Made by a program: the position numbers and the translations under genes | The notes under the pieces: model-generated | Seen by the model: only the letters and a program-made list of their open reading frames with translations | The model's database searches: none | What the model was told of the DNA's origin: nothing | Part shown: one piece after another, positions 7,265 to 15,269 of the stretch | Layout: every line of letters starts with the position of its first letter | Numbering within the stretch: the stretch's first letter is position 1 | DNA from: an uncultured Lachnospiraceae bacterium | Lineage (GTDB): Bacteria > Bacillota > Clostridia > Lachnospirales > Lachnospiraceae | Length of the DNA: 64,000 bases | Assembly: GCA_910577275.1 (NCBI GenBank) | Contig: CAJTMW010000022.1 | Coordinates: forward strand, 1 to 64,000 | Direction: 5' to 3'

Positions 7265-7500
7265 ATGACATAGATATTCTGATAGATGAATTTACAGACT
7301 GCCTGGTAGAGAGAAAGACCGGGAGCAGGTGGAAACAGAGTACCAGTTACGTTCAACGCCAATTAAGCCAAAAGACTATAAGGGGTGGAAATTCGATTGG
7401 AGTAGGACGGAGAAAACGGTTACAATATTTATGAATTGTTTTTAGCGGATGATGATACAGTGCAGGGAAGAATCTCGCTAAGGATAGATGGTGGTGTGGC
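7265..7500 (+). pseudogene. Truncated, frameshifted acetyltransferase-like gene
   Basis: After AAAGGAAG, ATG 7265 is followed at once by a frameshift (ATG ACA TAG), while the frame shifted by one base reads DIDILIDEFTDCLVE. More shifts follow: near 7320 the frame becomes QVETEYQLRSTPI and KDYKGWKFDW, and after 7430 LADDDTVQGRISLRIDGGVADV. From memory this order matches an uncharacterised Lachnospiraceae acetyltransferase-like family of about 170 residues that often sits near a small partner protein like the next gene. Only the first third or so remains, and its end runs directly into the next gene. Confidence 0.5.
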
Positions 7501-7502
7501 AG

Positions 7503-7685
7503 ATGTTGACGATGGAAAGAAAAAGGACCAGTTTGTTTGAGGATATTGCCGATTATGCGAAAGACGGCAGGCTGACGGAACCGTCAGACGGAAAGCGTTA
7601 TGAGTGGCGTAAAATGATTGATGCGGTAAAGGCGTTAGGCAGGCCGCTTACGGACGAGGAAGCCGAGCAGTACCGGGTAAAATAG
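7503..7685 (+). CDS. Small partner protein of the acetyltransferase-like family
   Basis: This 60-residue soluble protein has the core ERKRTSLFEDIADYAKDGRL, then YEWRKM and a C-terminal GRPLTDEEAEQYR. I recall such small proteins next to the acetyltransferase-like gene of which 7265-7500 is a fragment, in a layout like a toxin-antitoxin pair, but no function is established to my knowledge. The start is uncertain: ATG 7503 or 7512; neither has a strong ribosome site, because the upstream DNA seems to come from a deletion junction. Confidence 0.5.
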   Translation: MLTMERKRTSLFEDIADYAKDGRLTEPSDGKRYEWRKMIDAVKALGRPLTDEEAEQYRVK

Positions 7686-7734
7686 TATTGGTGCGATAAA
7701 ATCAAGGTTTTTAAGACTTGGTGAGGTTCATCAC

Positions 7735-7767
7735 GGGGTGAGTGGTGGACCCCTGTTTTTGTGTTTT
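7735..7767 (+). terminator. Probable terminator
   Basis: GGGGT...ACCCC hairpin followed by TGTTTTTGTGTTTTTT. The 230 bases after it, up to the inverted repeat at 7999, are AT-rich and show no gene. Confidence 0.6.
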
Positions 7768-7998
7768 TTGTGAATAAAACAACAAAAGTGAGCTGTGCAA
7801 TGCTCTTTTTTCATTTTCAGGCAATTCATAATTTCCTTTATTTCTAAAAATATAACACTCAAACAAAATCCCCCAATACACATAAAATCGTTTCTTTTTA
7901 TCCAGATAATCCCCGCAGGAAATAAAACCGATAAATCTGAAAAATGAAGATATTTTACAAGACGCAGGAAAAAATAAGAGGTAAAATGGCTCTTGACA

Positions 7999-8017
7999 AA
8001 ATTCAAAAATTGAATTT
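7999..8017 (+). promoter_or_regulatory. Inverted repeat before the araC-type gene
   Basis: AAATTCAA and TTGAATTT form a perfect 8-bp inverted repeat around three bases, directly after a TTGACA (7993-7998) and directly before the ribosome site. It could be an operator for self-regulation or a small RNA hairpin. Confidence 0.45.
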
Positions 8018-8030
8018 GGAGGAAATCCAC

Positions 8031-8975
8031 ATGAAGAAAGAAGTAAGGACAGTGGTGTATGATGATGAATTAAGGATGGAGGCATACCGCTTTGAGGGAA
8101 TCGTGCAGCCTTTTCCGAGCCATTTCCATGAGCATTATGTCATAGGTTTTGTGGAGAAAGGGGAGCGTGTGCTTTCCTGCCGGGACAGGGAATATACCAT
8201 AGAGGAAGGAAGTATCGTGCTTTTCAATCCGGGTGACAGCCATGCCTGTGTGCAAAGTGATGAAGGGACGTTTGATTACCGGGGCTTCAACATTTCAAAG
8301 GAGGTTATGCTCGAGCTGGCGGAAGAAGTTACAGGGAAGAAAGCGCTTCCCGGTGGGAAACGGGAGCTTCCGGGATTTTCAAAGAATGTTGTCTGCGATG
8401 AGGAGATAGCCTGTCATCTGCGCCCGCTGCATGAGATGGTCATGAAAGGGACGGGGGAGTTTAAGAAAGAGGAAACCCTGCTGTTCCTGCTTTCGTACCT
8501 CATCCAGAATTATGGGAAGCCATTTGAAAGCTGTATCCCGGAATGCAGACAGGAGATTGAAAAAGCCTGCGAATACATGACAGCGCATTTTACGGAGCGC
8601 ATTTATTTAGAACAGATATGCCGCCACGCCGGGCTTAGCAAATCAACGCTGCTACGGGCCTTTACGAAGGAAAAAGGAGTCACGCCGTACCGATACCTTG
8701 AGACAGTCCGCATCAACGAGGCAAAAAAGCTGTTATCGGAAGGTGTGCCGCCTGTGGAGGCGGCTATAAGGACAGGGTTCTCGGACCAGAGCCATTTTAC
8801 AAATTATTTTAACCAGTTTATAGGGCTTGCGCCGGGGACTTACCGTGAGATATTTTCGGAAAAAGTCAGGGACAGCGTGAATGAGAATACCATTCCCAGC
8901 GTGAAAAAAATTCACGCGGAAGAACCGTCCGCAAAGCGGACTTGCTGCAAGCAGCATTCTTCCCATGTTCTGTGA
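8031..8975 (+). CDS. AraC-family transcriptional regulator with cupin sensor domain
   Basis: This 314-residue regulator has an AraC-type N-terminal cupin domain (PSHFHEHYVIGFVEKGE, then GSIVLFNPGD and H) and a C-terminal pair of helix-turn-helix motifs (YLEQICRHAGLSKSTLLRAF and FSDQSHFTNYF). The ligand is unknown. ATG 8031 is chosen for the strong TTGGAGG site before it; an upstream ATG at 7944 lacks one. The exporter gene follows after 21 bp, then a DUF2000 gene, and the three are probably one operon. Family members in this arrangement usually control the adjacent transporter. Confidence 0.85.
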   Translation: MKKEVRTVVYDDELRMEAYRFEGIVQPFPSHFHEHYVIGFVEKGERVLSCRDREYTIEEGSIVLFNPGDSHACVQSDEGTFDYRGFNISKEVMLELAEEVTGKKALPGGKRELPGFSKNVVCDEEIACHLRPLHEMVMKGTGEFKKEETLLFLLSYLIQNYGKPFESCIPECRQEIEKACEYMTAHFTERIYLEQICRHAGLSKSTLLRAFTKEKGVTPYRYLETVRINEAKKLLSEGVPPVEAAIRTGFSDQSHFTNYFNQFIGLAPGTYREIFSEKVRDSVNENTIPSVKKIHAEEPSAKRTCCKQHSSHVL

Positions 8976-8996
8976 GATATAGAAGGGAGGCATCGA

Positions 8997-10043
8997 ATGG
9001 AGAATAGGAAATCAGCCGGGCATCTGGCAGCGCTGTTTACCATCATCATCTGGGGGACGACATTCATATCCACCAAAGTCCTGCTTACGGATTTCAAGCC
9101 GGTGGAAATACTGTTCTTCCGCTTTGTCATGGGATTTGCGGCACTTTTTTTGGTTTGTCCGCACCGCATGAAAGGCGTGGGGCGCAGGCAGGAGCTGACT
9201 TTCGTGCTGGCGGGCTTAAGTGGGATATGTTTATATTATCTGCTGGAGAATATTGCGCTTACATACACGATGGCATCCAACGTGGGAGTCATCATTTCAG
9301 TTGCACCGTTTTTTACAGGCGTCCTGTCACGCCTGTTCCTGAAATCGGAAGGGAAGCTAAAGGCAAACTTTTTTATAGGCTTTGTGGTGGCGATGGCGGG
9401 CGTTGCGCTGATTAGTTTTAATGGTTCCAGAATGGAGCTGAACCCGGCGGGGGATTTGCTGGCAGTCCTTGCGGCTTTTGTGTGGGCGTGCTATTCCATA
9501 CTCACAAGGAAGATAGGCAGCTTCGGCTACCCGGTCATACTCACCACGCGGAGGACGTTCTTTTACGGCATCCTGTTCATGGTTCCGGCATTGTTCCTTT
9601 TCGATTTCCGCGGGCAGCGAGCCAGGTGGGTGTGCTTGTACGAGCATTTGGAGACTGCCGGGCGAGTACACAATTTTACTGCTTTTGGTAAAATTGTGTA
9701 CCGTGAAATGGGGCTGGAACGGTTTGCGGATATGACGCATCTGCTCAATATCCTGTATCTTGGACTGGGGGCGTCCGCACTCTGCTTTGTCACATGGAAT
9801 CTGGCAGTAAAGGCGCTTGGCGCGGTTAAGACCAGCGTTTATATTTACATGGTTCCTGTCATAACGGTTGTGACTTCGGTGGTGGTACTGAAGGAGCCGG
9901 TGACATGGGTTTCCGTTATGGGGACGGTGCTGGCGGTTGCGGGGCTTTTCCTTTCTGAATATAGCGGGAAGGAAAGCAGAACCCTTTACCGATGTTATCA
10001 GAAAAATCAGGAGGAGAAATCCTCCAAAGAGCAGGAGGATTGA
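8997..10043 (+). CDS. EamA-family transporter with an internal insertion
   Basis: This 348-residue protein belongs to the drug/metabolite transporter (EamA) group of about ten helices with two EamA repeats. The first repeat begins AALFTIIIWGTTFI, the second LLAVLAAFVWACYSI, and the C-terminal part contains VPVITVVTSVVVLKEPV. Residues about 206-237 are hydrophilic and out of character; they are encoded by a hairpin-bearing insertion (9612-9707). The protein is therefore longer than the usual 300 or so residues. The insertion lies in a loop between helices, so function may persist. The substrate is unknown. Confidence 0.85.
   Translation: MENRKSAGHLAALFTIIIWGTTFISTKVLLTDFKPVEILFFRFVMGFAALFLVCPHRMKGVGRRQELTFVLAGLSGICLYYLLENIALTYTMASNVGVIISVAPFFTGVLSRLFLKSEGKLKANFFIGFVVAMAGVALISFNGSRMELNPAGDLLAVLAAFVWACYSILTRKIGSFGYPVILTTRRTFFYGILFMVPALFLFDFRGQRARWVCLYEHLETAGRVHNFTAFGKIVYREMGLERFADMTHLLNILYLGLGASALCFVTWNLAVKALGAVKTSVYIYMVPVITVVTSVVVLKEPVTWVSVMGTVLAVAGLFLSEYSGKESRTLYRCYQKNQEEKSSKEQED
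9612..9707 (+). repeat. Small palindromic element inserted in frame in the EamA gene
   Basis: About 96 bp (32 codons) interrupts the EamA frame without breaking it. It ends in a perfect inverted repeat: GTACACAATTTTAC (9666-9679), an 8-base loop, GTAAAATTGTGTAC (9688-9701). The segment before the hairpin (AGCGAGCCAGGTGGGTGTGC) does not fit the gene. It behaves like a small mobile repeat of the REP or MITE type. The exact boundaries are inferred from where transporter-like sequence resumes. Confidence 0.6.
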
Positions 10044-10046
10044 AAG

Positions 10047-10469
10047 ATGGATTTACAGAATGAAAAATGTGTAATGGTAATTGACGAGAGCCTGCCGCCT
10101 GGCATTATAGCGAACACGGCGGCAATCATGGGTATCACGCTGGGGAAGCAGATGCCGGAGGTTGTAGGCGCAGATGTGTATGACGGGACAGGCAACGGGC
10201 ATCTGGGGATTATAGAATTTCCGGTGCCAATCTTAAAGGGCAATGTGGAGGCAATCAAGTCTATCCGTGAAAAGCTGTATGAGCCGGAATTTTCGGACTT
10301 GACGGTGGTGGATTTTTCAGACCTTGCGCAGGGGTGCAAGACCTATGATGAGTTTATTGAAAAGATGAAGGATGTTTCAGAAAGGTCACTGAATTATTAT
10401 GGGGTTGCCATCTGCGGTGCGAAAAAGAAGGTCAATAAATTGACGGGAAGTATGGCGCTGCTGAGATAA
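10047..10469 (+). CDS. DUF2000 family protein
   Basis: This 140-residue cytoplasmic protein matches the DUF2000 family, which has a peptidyl-tRNA-hydrolase-like fold but no proven activity. Visible features are the start VMVIDESLPPGIIANTAAIM and the later YGVAICGAKKKVNKLTG. CAGGAGGATT precedes the ATG. It follows the EamA gene by 3 bp and probably shares its transcript with the AraC regulator. I know of DUF2000 genes near AraC and EamA genes, but not of a common function. Confidence 0.8.
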   Translation: MDLQNEKCVMVIDESLPPGIIANTAAIMGITLGKQMPEVVGADVYDGTGNGHLGIIEFPVPILKGNVEAIKSIREKLYEPEFSDLTVVDFSDLAQGCKTYDEFIEKMKDVSERSLNYYGVAICGAKKKVNKLTGSMALLR

Positions 10470-10641
10470 AGAATACACAAATTTACGCAGCCAGCTTAAC
10501 CATTTACGAAGCAGACGTTAGAAATCGCCCTTATTTTTCCGATAAATTAGTTGAAGACTTGAGGTGGCGGAAACGATAAAGCTGGAAAAGGGCAGGAAAA
10601 TGAAAAATCCGGTAGTAAGGAGAAAGCGGAGGTAATAAAAA

Positions 10642-11304
10642 GTGAAGATATTTATAGTGGAAGACGAGGCGGAGATTTGTAAGGAATTGTCCGTTCTGCT
10701 GCAGAAATATGGTTATGCCTGTGAGAGTAGCAATGATTTTGCGCATATCACGGAGCATATTTTGAAAGCCGAGGCAGACCTTGTGCTGCTGGATATCAAC
10801 TTACCATATCAGGACGGTTATACGATATGCCGTGAGATTAGAATGAAGTCGGATATTCCGATTGTCGTTTTGACAAGCAGAAATACGGACTTTGACGAGC
10901 TGATGAGCTTAAATATCGGCGCTGACGATTTTATATCAAAGCCTTATAACGCGCAGGTACTGACAGCGCGCATCCGGAAAATATTAAAAAGAACCTATGA
11001 AGCCCGGGCAAATTCCGTCCTTATCCATAAAGGCCTGACAGTCAACCTCTTAAAAGCCACGGCGTCTTATGGAGATAAAGAGACAGATTTAACCAAAAAC
11101 GAGCTTGGCATACTGCGTCTGCTGATTGTAAGCAAAGGCAATGTGATACCCCGGGACGCAATCATAGATGAATTATGGCAGAGCGGCGAATTTATAGACG
11201 AAAACACACTCAATGTAAATATTGTGCGATTACGTAAAAAGTTATCGGAGATTGGCGCGCCCGATTATCTGGAGACAAAACGCGGATTGGGGTACAGGGT
11301 ATGA
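10642..11304 (+). CDS. Response regulator, OmpR family, Bce type
   Basis: This 220-residue regulator has a receiver domain with the phospho-acceptor Asp at 51 (LLDINLP) and the conserved Lys of SKPY, then a winged-helix domain (residues about 125-220) ending TKRGLGYRV. It starts with GTG after GGAGG. The gene overlaps the kinase by 4 bp (ATGA). With the following kinase, ATPase and permease it forms a BceRSAB-like system, in which the transporter and kinase together sense peptide antibiotics and the regulator induces the transporter. Confidence 0.9.
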   Translation: MKIFIVEDEAEICKELSVLLQKYGYACESSNDFAHITEHILKAEADLVLLDINLPYQDGYTICREIRMKSDIPIVVLTSRNTDFDELMSLNIGADDFISKPYNAQVLTARIRKILKRTYEARANSVLIHKGLTVNLLKATASYGDKETDLTKNELGILRLLIVSKGNVIPRDAIIDELWQSGEFIDENTLNVNIVRLRKKLSEIGAPDYLETKRGLGYRV

Positions 11305-12308
11305 AGCTGACCGATTATATCATCGACCGTCTTTTTTCCATTATAATGTTTCTGGCAGCCCTTATTTTTTCCATGGGGCTTCTCTGGCTGATGGGGCTGC
11401 GCTGTGAATTTATTATTTATATTGAAATCATATTCGGATTTTCTTTTCTTGCGTCGCTGCTTTGGGATTACACAGGAAAAAGGAAATACTACTGCGGGCT
11501 TATGGCCTTATTTGACGGGCTTGACGACAAGACTTTATTAGCGGAGCTTGCAGAAAAGCCGGGATTTCTTGACGGGAAATTATTGTACCGGATTCTGCGT
11601 TTGTCTGACAAGTACATGAATGATAAGCTGGCGGAAGCGCAGGCCACGAATCAGGAGTACCGGGAATATATCGAAATGTGGGTGCATGAAATAAAAACGC
11701 CGATAACCTCTGCCCATTTAATCATTGAAAATGACAAAAATATTTCTACCATACGCATAGACGATGAATTGAATAAAATAGACCATTTTGTAGAGCAGGC
11801 GCTTTTCTATGCGAGAAGTACAGCCCTGGAGAAAGATTTTAAGATAGAAAAGACAACTATGAAAACGCTGGTACAGGAGGCACTGAAAAGCTATTCCAGA
11901 CAGATAATCGGAGTTCACGGCAGGCCGGTATTTGTAAATCTGGATATTCCGGTATATGCCGACCGGAAATGGTGCGTATTCATTATAGGACAGATTATAG
12001 CCAATTCCGTTAAATATGCAAAAGAAAATCTGCTTCTCACTTTTGAGGGAAAATCCTTTGAGAACGGGTGCAGCCTTTCTGTCTCCGATAATGGAATCGG
12101 GATAGACGAAGCAGATATGCCGCGGATTTTCGAAAAGGGGTTTACCGGGGAAAACGGACGCAAAATGAAAAAGTCAACAGGCATCGGGTTATATTTATGC
12201 CGGAAGCTGTGCCATAAGATGAATATGGAAATATCGGCGGAAAGCAGCTCCGAAAACGGGACAACCATGAAAATCACCTTTCCCGGGGAGAACCTTACAT
12301 TTTGGTAA
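11301..12308 (+). CDS. Sensor histidine kinase, intramembrane-sensing Bce type
   Basis: This 335-residue kinase has two membrane helices (about 10-30 and 36-56) separated by only a few residues, so it has no extracellular sensor domain. That is the hallmark of BceS/VraS-like kinases, which sense through their ABC permease. The phospho-acceptor His is at 129 (HEIKTPIT). The ATP-binding domain shows NSVKYA, DNGIGI and GFTGENGR. It is translationally coupled to the regulator. Its 3' end overlaps the inverted repeat at 12295-12313. Confidence 0.9.
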   Translation: MKLTDYIIDRLFSIIMFLAALIFSMGLLWLMGLRCEFIIYIEIIFGFSFLASLLWDYTGKRKYYCGLMALFDGLDDKTLLAELAEKPGFLDGKLLYRILRLSDKYMNDKLAEAQATNQEYREYIEMWVHEIKTPITSAHLIIENDKNISTIRIDDELNKIDHFVEQALFYARSTALEKDFKIEKTTMKTLVQEALKSYSRQIIGVHGRPVFVNLDIPVYADRKWCVFIIGQIIANSVKYAKENLLLTFEGKSFENGCSLSVSDNGIGIDEADMPRIFEKGFTGENGRKMKKSTGIGLYLCRKLCHKMNMEISAESSSENGTTMKITFPGENLTFW

Positions 12309-12320
12309 TGTAAATGTAAT
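12295..12320 (+). promoter_or_regulatory. Probable response-regulator site before the ABC genes
   Basis: The inverted repeat TTACATT/AATGTAA (12295-12301 and 12307-12313) with 5-bp spacing is followed by a further ATGTAAT. It lies about 100 bp before the ATPase gene and covers the kinase stop codon. Bce-type regulators bind inverted repeats before their transporter genes; the assignment is inferred. Confidence 0.55.
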
Positions 12321-12365
12321 CTGATTTAATGGCGTATTTTAAACTCCGGCTGTAAAATATGAAAC

Positions 12366-12386
12366 ATCAAAATCTGCAGATTTGAT
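12366..12386 (+). promoter_or_regulatory. Second inverted repeat before the ABC genes
   Basis: AAATCTG/CAGATTT is a perfect 14-bp palindrome (12370-12383), extended by ATC/GAT with one bulged A. It ends about 10 bp before the ribosome site AGGAGG. It may be an operator or an RNA hairpin in the leader. Confidence 0.45.
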
Positions 12387-12411
12387 ATTTTATATTAGGA
12401 GGAGCAAAATC

Positions 12412-13182
12412 ATGACCACCCCGATTTTAGAGGTTTCTGACATTCAAAAATATTATGGTAACAAAGGAAACATTACCAAAGCGGTTAACCGTATCTCGCT
12501 GTCTGTCTGCAAGGGAGAATTCGTCGGTATTATGGGCGCATCCGGTTCAGGCAAGACAACTTTGCTTAACTGCATTTCCACAATCGACACAGTAACCAGC
12601 GGAAAAATTCTGGTTGAGGGAAAAGATATTACTACTTTACGCGGAAAGCAGTTGTCGGCTTTTCGGCGCGAAAAGCTGGGCTTTATCTTTCAGGACTTTA
12701 ATCTGCTTGACACGCTGACTGCCTGTGAAAATATATCCCTTGCCTTGTCCATTTCCGGCATAAAAGCAAAAGAAATTGATGAGAGGGTGCAGGCGATTGC
12801 GGGAGCATTGAACATCACGGAAGTCCTTGAAAAGTATCCCTGGCAAATGTCCGGCGGGCAAAAGCAGCGCGTGGCAGCCGCCCGCGCTATGGTAACAAAT
12901 CCGGATCTTGTTCTGGCGGACGAACCGACGGGCGCGTTGGATTCCCGTTCTTCCCATATGCTTTTGGACATGCTGGAAGAATTGAACCAAAAGCTTTCCG
13001 CAACAATCCTCATGGTGACTCACGATTCTTTCACAGCCAGTTACTGCCGCCGTATTCTCTTTATCAAGGACGGAAAAATTTTCAACGAAATCCGCCGCGG
13101 GGTAAAATCGCGGAAAGAATTTTTTGAAGAAATCCTGGAGGTGGTTTCTGTATTGGGAGGTGATACCCATGACAGAATGTAA
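12412..13182 (+). CDS. ABC transporter ATP-binding protein, BceA type
   Basis: This 256-residue ATPase has Walker A GASGSGKTT (42-50), the MSGGQKQR signature, Walker B LVLADEPTGALD and the switch His in MVTHD. It is close to the LolD/BceA group and powers the adjacent permease. ATG 12412 follows AGGAGGAGC, whereas the in-frame ATG at 12382 lacks a ribosome site. It overlaps the permease by 14 bp. The expected role is removal of cell-wall-active peptide antibiotics from lipid II-cycle targets, plus signalling to the kinase. Confidence 0.9.
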   Translation: MTTPILEVSDIQKYYGNKGNITKAVNRISLSVCKGEFVGIMGASGSGKTTLLNCISTIDTVTSGKILVEGKDITTLRGKQLSAFRREKLGFIFQDFNLLDTLTACENISLALSISGIKAKEIDERVQAIAGALNITEVLEKYPWQMSGGQKQRVAAARAMVTNPDLVLADEPTGALDSRSSHMLLDMLEELNQKLSATILMVTHDSFTASYCRRILFIKDGKIFNEIRRGVKSRKEFFEEILEVVSVLGGDTHDRM

Positions 13183-15199
13183 GCTGATTATCCGCAATGT
13201 GCGCAAAAACATACAGGACTATATGATTTATTTCCTGACGCTTACGGTTTCGGTAAGTATGTTTTACGCTTTTAATTCCATTCAGACCCAGCCGGCATTA
13301 AATGACCTGGACGCGACCAGGCAGCTGCTTTCTGACCAGTTAGGAATACTGCTTTCCGCATTGTCTGTCGTAGTGGCTGTCGTGCTTGCCTTTCTTATCC
13401 TGTATGCAAACCGTTTCCTGTTAAAACGCCGGAAAAAGGAATTGGGGATTTATACATTATTGGGAATGGAAAAAGGGAAAATATCAGGGATTTTTGCCGG
13501 GGAAACCTTATGCGTGGGGATTCTGTCGCTGATATCCGGGCTGGTATTGGGGCTGCTTTTGTCACAGGGACTTTCCATATTTTCTTTACGCCTGTTCGCA
13601 ATAGATATGAGCAGGTTTCAAATTGTTTTTTCCATGAGTGCGCTGAAAAAGACAATCGGCTGTTTTGCGATTATTTTTCTGATTGTCATGGTTTTTAATG
13701 TGCGCACGGTTTCCACGGTCAGGTTAATCGACCTGCTGACCGCGGACAGGAAGAATGAAACTATGGCGCTGAGGAACAAAGCCGCGCAAATTTCTCTGGC
13801 TGCGCTGTCTGTCCTGTGTATCCTTTCTTCCGGCTTCATTATTCAGCGCAACGGGATACTTCCCAGCCGCGAAAATTCGTGGTTTCAGATTGCGGCAGTC
13901 CTGTTGGCGGCAGGAACGGTACTTTTCTTCTTTTCCGTATCGGCGGTGTCGCTTACGGCGATACAGGCAAACAGAAAAATGTATCTGAAAGGATTAAATA
14001 CCTTTTTAAGCCGGCAGATTGGAAGTAAAGTACAGACGGATTTTATGACAATGAGCGTGGTATGCGCTTTGCTTACCCTATCTGTCTGCGGTATATCCGT
14101 GGGGATAAGCTCCGCTTTAACCATGAACGAAACCTCCAGGGCCGCGCTTCCCTATGATTTGAACGTTGTCTGTGATGTCGATACGGCGGGAGAAACAGAC
14201 ATTGCGGCATATCTGAAATCAAGGGATGCGGATATGGGTATCTATGCTGATAAAACAGCGCAAATCAGCCTTTATGAAGCGGAAATAACCTATGGGGATT
14301 TGTTTGCGGGGCAGGACTTGAACTTATGGCACATTGACAGCGATATTCCTGAAGTGGGCGTCTGCGCAGTCTCCCTTTCAGATTTTAACCGCGCGCTGGC
14401 GGTACAGGGCAGGGCGCCTGTAAATCTCGCTGATAATGAATTTCTCCTGAACTGTAATTACAAAGGCACTCTGCAATACATTAATACGTTCCTTAAGTCC
14501 TGCACGGAAATTGACTTAAGCGGGACGGTTTTACAGCCGGGCAGGAGGGAGGCGCTTTGTGAAACCGTTTTGATGACCTCGGTAGGCAACAATGACAGGG
14601 GAACTTTTATTGTTCCCGATTATGTGGCCGGGGCTTTGGAAAAAGACATGAACATTTTGCTGGTGCAGTATAAGAGCGGCATAAATACCGATGAGGTATT
14701 ACAGAAAATGATACCAATTGGGCTGGAATGGAAAACCGAGGGGTATCGGTACACCGAAAAAGTTATGCTCAGCAGTATGTATTACGGTTCCTGCGCGCTG
14801 CTGGTATTCTTATGCTGCTATATCGGGCTGGTGTTTCTGCTGATATGCGCCGCGCTGCTGTCCTTAAAGCAGCTGACCGAAACCGCGGATAACATTTACC
14901 GATACGGGTTATTGCAAAAGCTGGGAACCGACAGCAGCCTGCTTTTCGGAGCTTTATTTAAGCAGACAGCAATATTTTTTGTCGTGCCGCTTTTGCCTGC
15001 GGGAATATTTTCAGCCTTTGGAATCGGAAAAATTACAGCGATTGTGGAAGAATTTCTAAATATGCATATATCTGCGAATATTGGCGTTACTGTTTTGATG
15101 TTTCTGATTGTGTACGGCGGATATTTCATTGCCACTTACCTGTCGTGTAAGCGTATGGTTATGGAAAAGCAGGGATTTGACTGGAAGCAGAGCCTGTGA
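13169..15199 (+). CDS. FtsX-like ABC permease, BceB type
   Basis: This 676-residue permease should have ten membrane helices, with a large extracellular domain between helices 7 and 8 (about residues 330-520). That domain is the mark of BceB-type permeases and probably contacts the antibiotic. N-terminal MTECKLIIRNVRKNIQDYMIYFLT is typical for the group. The ATG at 13169 follows GGGAGGTGA; the ATG at 13124 lies inside the ATPase gene without a ribosome site. No terminator is seen after it. Confidence 0.9.
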   Translation: MTECKLIIRNVRKNIQDYMIYFLTLTVSVSMFYAFNSIQTQPALNDLDATRQLLSDQLGILLSALSVVVAVVLAFLILYANRFLLKRRKKELGIYTLLGMEKGKISGIFAGETLCVGILSLISGLVLGLLLSQGLSIFSLRLFAIDMSRFQIVFSMSALKKTIGCFAIIFLIVMVFNVRTVSTVRLIDLLTADRKNETMALRNKAAQISLAALSVLCILSSGFIIQRNGILPSRENSWFQIAAVLLAAGTVLFFFSVSAVSLTAIQANRKMYLKGLNTFLSRQIGSKVQTDFMTMSVVCALLTLSVCGISVGISSALTMNETSRAALPYDLNVVCDVDTAGETDIAAYLKSRDADMGIYADKTAQISLYEAEITYGDLFAGQDLNLWHIDSDIPEVGVCAVSLSDFNRALAVQGRAPVNLADNEFLLNCNYKGTLQYINTFLKSCTEIDLSGTVLQPGRREALCETVLMTSVGNNDRGTFIVPDYVAGALEKDMNILLVQYKSGINTDEVLQKMIPIGLEWKTEGYRYTEKVMLSSMYYGSCALLVFLCCYIGLVFLLICAALLSLKQLTETADNIYRYGLLQKLGTDSSLLFGALFKQTAIFFVVPLLPAGIFSAFGIGKITAIVEEFLNMHISANIGVTVLMFLIVYGGYFIATYLSCKRMVMEKQGFDWKQSL

Positions 15200-15269
15200 T
15201 AAAATCGGAACGCAGAGGCGGAACAGCCTGTCAGGGAAAATAATCATCTGTTTCGCAGAGGAGGTTGCA

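Noticed and set aside
10600..10635. 11-codon basic ORF just before the Bce-type response regulator
   Set aside because: Its codons coincide with the ribosome site of the regulator gene, its own ribosome site is poor, and no hairpin suggests attenuation.
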